Assembly: GCA_023853785.1 (NCBI GenBank)
Contig: JAJIRX010000570.1
Location: forward strand, 248,001-312,000
From: Psilocybe azurescens
Lineage: Eukaryota > Basidiomycota > Agaricomycetes > Agaricales > Agrocybaceae
DNA: 64,000 nt
Reading direction: 5' to 3'
The notes below the pieces were generated by a model. It did not search any database and was not told the DNA's origin. It saw only the letters and a program-made list of their open reading frames with translations. Both the position numbers and the translations under genes were made by a program. Positions within the stretch are counted from its first letter, which is position 1; the number at the start of each line of letters is the position of its first letter. Of this stretch, positions 55,099 to 64,000 are shown one piece after another.

Positions 55099-58000
55099 AT
55101 GCTACTGTCTACCTGGGGGTGGCAGATACCACTTGTTGGTGCGGACAAAGCACACTTCATGAAGACGCAAGGGTTGCATGACATGTAAGTTCTAATATGC
55201 GCGGTATACTGCCATTAGTCGCTGAGTACCTTTCTTTTTCCAGCATTTTACAGAACTCCTTTGCTATCCCATTTTATCTCGTCCTATTCTTTATTTGCAT
55301 CCATATTCTCCATGCTTTGGTTTCGATTCGTCGCGCGAGTGCAGCTCCTACTGAATCAACAAGGGTTTCCGATGTTCATCGCCCCTCCATGCTTCGGGAG
55401 CTCATCCAGACTCGGACCCATCAACTAGGCGGTCATACCGTGTTCTTTTTTCATCTAGCACGCATGATTGGTTGTCTTGCCTTACTTTCATTGTCGGCAA
55501 GGGCATTATATGTGTGCGGCAATGAACCAAAACGCCTTGATTTAACCCCGTTACCCTTCTTTTCTCGATGCCCAGAGACCTACATGTTCATCACATTTGT
55601 GAGTGTTATCATTATCATGCTTCCGAAGTTGTTTATGTCATTGCCCTGGGAAAGCTTTACTCCTCAATCTTGGCCGCTACGTCTCTCGTAGTGGATAAAT
55701 GGAGCGTACTGGCAACTAGATACAACATTGTCCTCCTACTGGTCACCTTTGCAGTATATGCTGCCAGAGACATATGGCCTTTTGCGACCGTTGAGGATAT
55801 CCCAATGGACACTTCGTATGGCAAGCTTCTGTGGATCCGAATTGCGATTCTTGCCCTAACCGCTATAATCATCCCATTATTTATCCCTCGTCGTTACGTA
55901 CCCATCGATCCAAAGGCAAAACTATTCCGTGCATGTGTCTCCAATTGCTTACCTTGCTTGTAGGACCCCATGTCAGTGACGAATGACGAACAAACATGTT
56001 CCATCTTCGCACTAATCATGTACACCTACCTTGATCCAGTCATTTTGTTGGGATATCGCGTACCCCACTTGCGATTCGACCAGCTACCGCCGTTATCGGA
56101 TTCAGATTATGCGAAACATCTGACACAGTTCGCCTTCCCAGTATGAGCTCCCTGACATGCTTTGTGAAGCCTGTTAATCACCGTTTCGTCTTTAGCATCT
56201 GGACGTGTTCAAAGGCGCAAAACGACGACATCTATTCTTTGGTTTGATGCGCGTTTTCAGTGGGTATCGTGCTTTAAGACAACATGTATATACTGATGCC
56301 CAAATGCATGATCTAGGGAAAGAGTATACGATCGTTGGCTTTACCATCATCTTTCAAGGATTTTTACAGTTTCTGTCTCCAATAGGTGTTAATCGTCTTT
56401 TAATGTCAGTAATCTCTCGCCTGGTACGACCGTCCTAACGTCACGTAGGTATTTGGAGACAAAAGGTGAAAACGCCTCTGTTCGACCTTGGTTCTGGATC
56501 CTCTGCCTTTTCTGCGGTCCATTCTTTCGTGCGATTGTGTTCCAGTGGTACATATTCATTGCGACAAGGACACTAGTTCGCACAGAAGGCATCTTGACAC
56601 AGCTGGTTTTTGAGCACAGTCTTCGTATACGCCTCAAAGCGGAAACCTCTGATAAAAAGATGGTGCTACAGACTCTGACGTCAGTATGACATTCGGTACT
56701 TCTGAGACCTCTTCCATCGCCGAAACTTCAACACCAGAAAGTGGGGAGGAAGCAACTAGCATTTCAACAGAAGGAGTCTCACGGACAAACTCGGAAGCAA
56801 CAGTTACTGTGTCATCGATCAAGAAAGGGAAAACGAAAGTTGGATCATCTGGATCGGAGCTACCACCTGTCGAAGAGGGAAAGGGTAAGACCGACAACGT
56901 TAATCTGATAGGGAAAATCAACAACCTGGTCACTTCGGATTTAAACAATATCGTTGAAGCTAGGGATTTCATTCATTTATGTAAGGAGAACATCTAAACT
57001 ATGTTTTCACGTACTGATTAAGCTCTAGTTATATCTATACCTCTTCAAGTCAGCCTTTGTGTTATTTTTTCTGTACCAGTTGCTAGGATGGAGGTCAGTC
57101 TTTTTCACAGTGCAGGCGAATGAGCCGTTGATTCGTCGTGACAGTGCGTTTGTTGGCCTTGCTACTATAATAGCATTATTTCCATTGCCAGGATATGTTG
57201 CTAAGCTGATACAGACTGCTCAGAGGGTCAGGATGAAGAAGGTAAAGTAAACCTGCATTTATACGGCTGGTATAGTTCCCACTAATAAATCATACAGACT
57301 GACGCTCGGATTCAAGATATCACTGAGGGTGAGAGTTGATTGGGCTATGCCGTGGCCAGTATTGTTCATTTATGTTGCAGCTGTGAACGTCATGCGAATG
57401 GTGAAGCTATTTGGCTGGGAAGAAAAAATATCGAAGAGAATTGAAGAAAAAAGAGATGACGAGCTTCGTTCCATTTGGACACTCAAGGTATTCCTTAAGT
57501 ATCTCAGCATATGCCGGGCCATTAACTGTTCTCTAGGTACTCACTGCAGTAAATGGAATCTTGAAGTACGTTGGCTGCCTCAATACTATCGTCCAAAATA
57601 CATGGATGTCAATATTCATCTAGTTATATCATACCGACCATTACGATGGTGGCCACATACACAGTTTATACCGTGATAATGAAAGCGGAACTTACTCGTA
57701 AGCTACCTGCATTCTTCATCGTTGACGGTATTTTTTTGATGACTGGTGCTTCATAGCATCCAAAATCTTCTCGAGTATCACGGTATTCAACATTCTGAGA
57801 CTTCAGCTCAAAAGGATATCCTACCAGGTCACAGCAGTGATCCAAGGTTCGTCGTTCCTGTCGTTCGTGCTGACAAAGTATCCTAAAACTAGTACTACAG
57901 GGAAAGTGTCGTTGGACCGCATGGACGAATTTTTGAAGAAAACCGAACTTTTAGATTCATTTTCGGGCACGCAAGTACCCATACCCGACTCTGTTGAGAA

Positions 58001-61000
58001 GGGTGTGATAGGCTTCAATAACGCGACCTTCTCATGGTCTCTGGAGCCTCAGGACGGCTCCCTTACTCCAAGGAGTCGTTCCTTCAGGCTTCATATCAAC
58101 GAAGAGCTGTTGTTCAAGCCACACTGCATAAACCTCATAGTTGGTCCAACGTATGTTGAACAAAGTTCGAAATGTGCATATCACTTACATCTCCTCAAAG
58201 CGGCTCAGGGAAAACATCTATGTTAATGGCGCTGCTTGGTCCGCTTGATTTTCTACTTGATGTGGAAGCATTACAACTGATTACACCATGCTAGGTGAAA
58301 TGCACTTTATTCGTTCGACTCCCGATTCGTGGTTCAATCTTCCCCGTGATGGCGGTGTTGCATTTGCAGCTCAAGAGTCATGGGTCCAAAACGAAACTAT
58401 TCGGGAAAATATATTGTTCGGATCTCCTTATGACGAGGCGCGCTACAGGAAAGGTGAATGCTGTATTCAGTGACCAGTCTTCCCTATAATTGATGTAGTT
58501 CGAATGGATGAAAGTTATTCGACAATGTGCCCTGGAGAGGGATCTGGAGCTTTTTGAAGCGGGTGATGCTACCGAGGTCGGTGAAAAGGGGCTCACTCTG
58601 AGGTTTGTCTACCATCATTTCTGATCTTTACAAAGCTGATAATGTATACCAGCGGTGGACAGAAAGTAAGGCATCTTTTCGACCACTCGAGCTACATATT
58701 AACAGGGGCCTAGGCACGGATTACTCTAGCACGGGCAGTTTATTCTCAAGCCATGGTTCTGCTATTGGATGACGTACTGGCCGCACTGGATGTTCATACG
58801 TAGGTCTTTCTTCTCTATCATTGTATGATTGGGCCGATCAGATGCAACAAGGTCTTCCTGGATCATCAATCAATGTTTCCGAGGAGATTTAATTAAAGGG
58901 CGGACCGTCTTGCTAGTGGTAAGTCCTTATTCCATTCTTTATTAGCTTGCTAAATATACTTGTACATCAAGACACATAATGTTGCATTGGCTACTCCAAT
59001 TGCTGAGTTTATCATTTCTCTTGGTCAAGACGGCTCAATTCAGACACGAGAAAGTGATCTGGATATATCCCTTGCACATGACCCCGACTTAGCAAAGGAG
59101 TTGGAGCTAGACAGACAGAAGATGGATGTATCAAACCAAGAAGTGCCTTCATTAGCGAAGAGGGGTGCAGTAAATGACGGTAAACTCATCATGAAGGAAG
59201 AGATAGCGGAAGGACACATTACGTGGAAGTCCATAAAACTATTTCTCTCTGGATTGGGAGGAAACTATCCATTCATATTTTTCTCTTTGTGGTTATCCGG
59301 AATAATCTTAACAGACTGGGTGACAACTCTTCAAGTTTGGTTCCTCGGATATTGGGGCTCTCAGTACGAAGGTCATGCGCCTTCGGAAGTTCATGCCCTT
59401 TAGTACGTTTTCTCGGAACCAGAAACTGATACTGGCTAATTACATTACAGTTATCTCACACTCTATTCGCTTCTTTTGCTCGCGTCAATAGCGATGTACA
59501 CCTCGTCATATATCTTCTATATTTATGGGACAATGAGAGCGGCCAGGATCATCAATGCATCATTGATCGATTCTGTTTTCTCTAGTACGCTGCGGTATGT
59601 CTTTGCGCATCATGATTGATGTTTCTTACCCAATTCGACTGACCTCCATCATGTAGCTGGTTGGACGAGACCCCGACAGGAAGGATAATCTCAAGATGCA
59701 CACAGGACATACGGGCAGTTGATGGGGTAGTGCCACAATCATTTGCTGATTTGACTGAACTGGCGATATCTATGTTGACAAAAATTGGCGTGATTGTCAT
59801 ATTCACTCCCGTATTTCTAGCCCCCGGCTTAGGAATTGCTGCACTTGGGTTATATCTAGGAAATATGTACTTGAAGGCTCAGCTGTCCGTCAAACGTGAA
59901 ATGAGGTGTGTGCCAATATCTAGTCAAGTTCACAGTATGCGATACTGACTTGTACATAATATATTGATAGCAATGCTCGATCTCCACTTCTGGCTCACTT
60001 CAGTGCAGCCATTTCTGGAATAGGTGCGATATTTCGACTTAGATTCAATTGAAAAAATCTGATGAGACCAGTCTCTATACGCGCATATGATGCACAAGGA
60101 TCTTTCAAGGCCGAATCTTTGAAACGCATCGATCATTACGTCAGAATTGCACGCATGTCGTACAATCTGAATCGGTGGATTGGGATACGAATCGACTTCC
60201 TTGGGGGTTTATTCACTGTATCATTGGCTTCTTACCTTGTGTATGGTCATTCTCTCGGTACAGCAAATACAGGGTTCTCTTTAAATCTGGCCGTCGATTT
60301 CTGCGCAATGATTTTGTGGTGGGTCAGATTCTTCAACGAGTTTGAGGTTCAAGCCAACAGGTAAGCCGAAAAAACGATATCTTCATTGGAAATTAAGCCT
60401 GATGTATCATTAGCCTGGAGAGAATTCAAGGCTTTATTGATATTGAACATGAGCCGAAGCCGACAGAAGACGGGAAGCCACCAGCTGCTTGGCCCACTTC
60501 AGGGGATCTCCGAGTTGAAAACCTATCCGCTCGCTATTCACAGGTACGGCCGAAACTAACAGGCTTGATGTGTTTTCACCAGAACTAACATATTTCTAAA
60601 CTGTCCAGACAGGCCCGAAAGTTTTACACGAACTATCATTTCACATCAAATCAGGAGAAAGAATTGGCATAGGTGAGCGATTAATATGTCACGACAGTTT
60701 GCAAATCTCATTTTGATTTCGCAGTCGGAAGAACTGGTAGTGGAAAGGTAAGGGGATAGTGCTCAGACGCTGCGGCATGACTATAACAAAATCCTTGTAG
60801 AGTTCACTGACCTTATCGCTGTTGAGATGTATACTAACGGAAGGGACTGTGTACTATGACGGTATTCCGACCAACAAGCTCAACTTGGATGCTTTACGAT
60901 CGAAAATTACTATTATCCCTCAAACTGTGAGTAATCCTTGTGAGTTTAGAGCCCCTCCATCTGATAAATTCGCCTTTAGCCCGAGCTTCTTAGCGGTGAG

Positions 61001-61774
61001 CCCCAGAAATTTGAGAAATCAATACTTAACTAAATGAATAATCGTCGGTCCAGGCACCCTTCGTCGCAATTTAGACCCGTTCGACCAACATGGAGATGCT
61101 GTGCTGAATGATGCACTTCGAGCAGCAGGGTTATTTTCACTTCAAGAAGAGCTCGGCGAAGCACGCCTTACACTCGACAGTAATATCGCTAGCGCTGGAA
61201 GTAACTTATCAGTAGGTCAAAAACAAATTTTGGCTCTGGCCCGTGCCATGGTTCGCGGAAGTAAACTCTTGATTTTGGATGAAGGTTCGTAGATGCGAAG
61301 TACATGTGGCATATGCTAATGCGCATTTTACTTTGTATCAGCCACGTCTGCCATTGGTATTATCATTTTATGGACAGGTATTGTGAGCTACCTAACACAC
61401 TCACTTTGAACCGCCTAGATTACGCGACCGATGCTGTCATTCAAACCACTTTGAGGCATCAGTTGCCTCCAGATGTGACCGTCATCACCGTAGCCCATAG
61501 ATTGCAGACAATTATGGATGCAGACAAGATTGTGAGCCTTCAAAACAATTCTTCAGGACCTGATAAATTTCTGACAAGCTAACAGATGGTTCTCGACGGT
61601 GGACGTCTTGTAAGACGCACACTTCACCAACCTGATCTTTTATTAACATTATTTCAGGCCGAGTTTGACACTCCGTTGTCCCTCCTTAAGAAGTCGGGAG
61701 GTGTTCTTAGATCATTGGTTGACGAAAGCGGAGACAGAGCAGCCCTTTACGCTATGGCAGAGGGGAAAGCATAA
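55099..61774 (+). CDS. ABCC (MRP-type) full-length ABC transporter, copy 2
   Basis: Exon 1 (55099-55184) [17 protein letters not shown]; exon 2 from 55244 with the first TMD0 helices ([37 protein letters not shown]). TMD1 follows, then NBD1 with split Walker A VGPT / [13 protein letters not shown] (about 58150-58240), SGGQK near 58660 and [14 protein letters not shown] near 58760. TMD2 runs over about 59230-60360. NBD2 has Walker A VGRTGSGK on a 23-nt exon (60725-60747), [20 protein letters not shown], and ATSAI on a 15-nt exon (61342-61356). It ends [11 protein letters not shown] 61772-61774. Intron positions match copy 1 where compared. I found no frameshift, so this copy looks functional. 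A TMD0 makes it MRP/Bpt1-like, either vacuolar or plasma membrane. The substrate is unknown. Confidence 0.9.
60725..60747 (+). other. 23-nt microexon carrying NBD2 Walker A, ABCC copy 2
   Basis: TCGGAAGAACTGGTAGTGGAAAG between GCAG and GTAAGG. One base differs from copy 1. Confidence 0.8.
61342..61356 (+). other. 15-nt microexon (ATSAI), ABCC copy 2
   Basis: CCACGTCTGCCATTG between ATCAG and GTATTA. Phase requires the previous exon to end GAT GAA G, giving LILDE-ATSAI-D. Confidence 0.75.
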
Positions 61775-62384
61775 CCTTTTCATTGTATGCCACAATATGC
61801 ATTGATTAGAAGTGGGTTTCAATGAACACAAACTTAGTTGCGTAGGATCGACAACCCAAACAAAGTTTCGATTAAAACGCTATAGTCTCCAACATTTTCC
61901 TGTCCTAACTCACGTTACAACACCTAAAATTTTCGGCCTGTCTTCGTGAGGCGAACCCATGACTTTAGCAAATATTGCCTCAAAATGCTCCCGGGTATCC
62001 TTTCCCCGAATAACTGACTGTTGAGATTCACCAGTATGACAAAGGCACTTTAGGCGCCGGTTTACCGGATTCCCTTTTACCTCTTTATCTCTCTCTTTTA
62101 TCATACACAGACTAAGGACCTTTACCGTAAGGGGAAATTAAATATACTTTCCCCAGTATGTAGAAATAACTCAGTCGTTTTATTCTCTGACTGAGGCATG
62201 CATCCTTTTTCATATGTACCAAAAGCGTGGGCGTGGGAGTGATGGACCAATCAGAAGCGTGGGAAAGTTCTCAGTGCTCAGTACTAAAGAACTCGCTTTA
62301 CTTCGTAAAGACTTGTAACTTTCTCTATCTTCCTACATATTCTTCCAGACCTCTTTCAAAGTAGACACAAAACTATCAAAATAC
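61775..62384. other. Intergenic region between ABCC copy 2 and MYND copy 2
   Basis: No coding sense. The MYND start is preceded by a C/T-rich leader (about 62320-62350). Unlike the 26.8-27.2 kb copy, I see no match here to the upstream region of MYND copy 1. Confidence 0.5.
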
Positions 62385-63949
62385 ATGCTAACACAAAGCA
62401 TGGTCCAGGCAGAGGAATCTGAATCGCATCTGACTGATTCAGCGCCTGGGAGAACAGTCTACCTTCCCCTGTCCACCATCGATGCGTGCAGAGTATGTCA
62501 AAAGACATCTCGGGATGCGAAATTACGCATATGTACCAAATGTGGAGAGGTGAGTCTAATGTTAGCCTTATCACACAATCCATTGTAATGCACGCGGAAA
62601 ATCTGACCCAACGCTAATTATTACTAGATTTTGTACTGTTCACCAGAATGTCAACAGAAGGATTGGCCTGGACACAAATTGCAATGTGGTAAGTGCGTCC
62701 TAAACACTATTAGATAGCCGGATAATAGTATGCATACATTGGAAACAGTGTAACTGATGTCTGACCGGCAACAGGTAAAACTGACAGGATTGACATTGGG
62801 TCTTTCTACCCTTTCCTCGCGTGCATCGCCCACGCCTGCCATGCACACCCAGATGTTATGCATCCTGCGTTGAATCACAAGATCATCAACTCCCCTAACC
62901 CAACCGCGCTCCCCGTCAAATTTCCGAATGGTACCAGCGCAAAGCTCGTTCTCCTAGGCGAGAAGATCTCTCTCATGTCCGTTGGGTCGCGCAAGTGGTG
63001 GCCGACTGAAGCTTCCGACCAAGTACGGCATAAGCTGATGCGGAGGATTGTGAGCGAGGGACTGCTTTTACCAATATTACTCTCGATATGCATAGCGCTT
63101 GTTTCGGAGGTGTATACGACGACTGCTCTCCCTGCAGGTGAAGAGCCAAAATGGCAGTGCACAGGCAGGCGCCGCGTGCGTCTGACCTACGGCCCATCGC
63201 CCATCGCAGACTTTGGGATCGTGCAAGGCTCCGTGCGTGTCACCAATGGGGACCGCCTCGCTTACTGGAATCTGGACGACGATGAGTTCCTCATGGGACA
63301 GGATCCCGAAGACCACTACAGGATATATATCAAAACTCTCGCTGGTAACGAGTATTTCTTGGACTTCGGGATGTTCACGTTCAATTTCTGCATCATGGTG
63401 GAGACGTCTACGTACTGCAAGTACGGTCTTCCCGATCTTGACCATGTGCCGGCGTATTTTTATGGCAAGGAGTATGCTAAGACAGGAGTCGACGGAATGA
63501 TGTTCAAGCCGCGAAAACGATTCTCTGTGCTTCGCGATGAGAGGGTTCACGACCTCGTGCGATCGACCGAATTGGACTACTGCGAGTGTCACGATCAGCC
63601 CAACGTGTTTGCGATAATGGACGAGATCGCCGGACGAGAATGTAGGCCTTGGGAGAAGGAGATGTTCATGAAGTTCCTCCCTAACTCGGTCACGATTGTC
63701 CGGCTGGACATGCAGAATAGGGAGTATGTCAACTTCCCTAAAGAACCGGTGATTGCCATTGACACTGATCCCGACGAGAGGGGGATCACTGACGACGATA
63801 AGGAGCAAGAGGGGCTTATGAAGTATTTGACCAAATGGGCGAAGCGTTTGAAGAAGGGCAAAGTCTCTCATGAGCGCTGGGAAGCAGCGTTTCGAAAGTG
63901 GGCTGAGATGCCTCATGAAGCTCGGATTCGCATGGCTGGCCCGAAATGA
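62385..63949 (+). CDS. MYND-type zinc-finger protein, copy 2
   Basis: Exons 62385-62549, 62628-62688 and 62775-63949 join to an unbroken 466-residue protein. The finger is CRVCQKTSRDAKLRICTKC then YCSPECQQKDWPGHKLQC, with correct MYND cysteine/histidine spacing split by an intron at the same place as copy 1. The remainder is the same uncharacterised domain (FPNGTSAKLVLLGEK, RKWWPTEASDQVRHKLMRRI, MGQDPEDHYRIYIK, RKRFSVLRDERVHDL) with a basic KWAKRLKKGK near the end. Used here as the reference that reveals the frameshift in copy 1. The finger suggests protein-protein interaction; the domain's function is unknown. Confidence 0.9.
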
Positions 63950-64000
63950 GTTGAGGAGAGAAGTATCTAGCCAACTTTGAATATATCGATAGCTCTGTAT

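Noticed and set aside
63077..63916. 279-codon minus-strand frame
   Set aside because: Antisense to the intact MYND copy 2, whose plus-strand frame is conserved with copy 1.
1..64000. tRNA, rRNA or CRISPR arrays
   Set aside because: I saw no convincing tRNA B-box with cloverleaf, no rRNA-like stretch and no regularly spaced repeats. A tRNAscan run would be decisive.

Overview
The window comes from a filamentous basidiomycete, most likely an agaricomycete. The signs are genes broken by many 50-70 bp GT-AG introns, very small exons, a Ty3/gypsy chromovirus, an endonuclease-type LINE, MYND-finger and ABCC gene families typical of mushrooms, and a modular zinc-finger family that I know from memory only in Basidiomycota. 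There is no bacterial operon structure, CRISPR array or recognisable RNA gene.

Layout. 1-8.3 kb is a transposon nest: a decayed Ty3/gypsy element (minus strand, its left end outside the window) sits inside a decayed LINE. 8.3-11.5 kb is repeat-rich, with a 21-bp minisatellite and a pyrimidine tract. 11.6-18.35 kb is a full-length ABCC (MRP-type) transporter (minus), followed by a MYND-finger gene (19.3-20.96 kb, minus). 21.6-27.25 kb holds an intracellular-looking subtilisin between the two halves of a broken CPSF6-like RNA-binding gene. Each half abuts a copy of the MYND gene's 5' region. 28.0-31.1 kb is the SNF1/AMPK beta subunit. 32.55-40.2 kb holds two tandem paralogues of an uncharacterised family whose C-termini carry different zinc-finger modules (C2H2-like versus two Zn2Cys6 clusters). 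A Tc1/mariner-like MITE lies between them.

40.5-43 kb is a secreted S28 serine carboxypeptidase, followed by a small secreted protein (43.5 kb), a class I sirtuin (45.2-46.9 kb), an FYRN/FYRC nuclear protein (47.8-51.0 kb) and an alpha/beta hydrolase (53.0-54.3 kb). The right end repeats the left-end families: an ABCC transporter (55.1-61.8 kb) and a MYND gene (62.4-63.95 kb), both on the plus strand.

Two patterns cross gene boundaries. First, at least nine conserved reading frames are broken by a single missing base in a homopolymer. Consensus error is the simplest explanation, so I annotate most of these as genes, not pseudogenes. Second, key catalytic or nucleotide-binding motifs of the subtilisin, the sirtuin and both transporters lie on 6-23 nt microexons. 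The best candidate for something undescribed is the tandem zinc-finger-swapped family at 32.5-40.2 kb.
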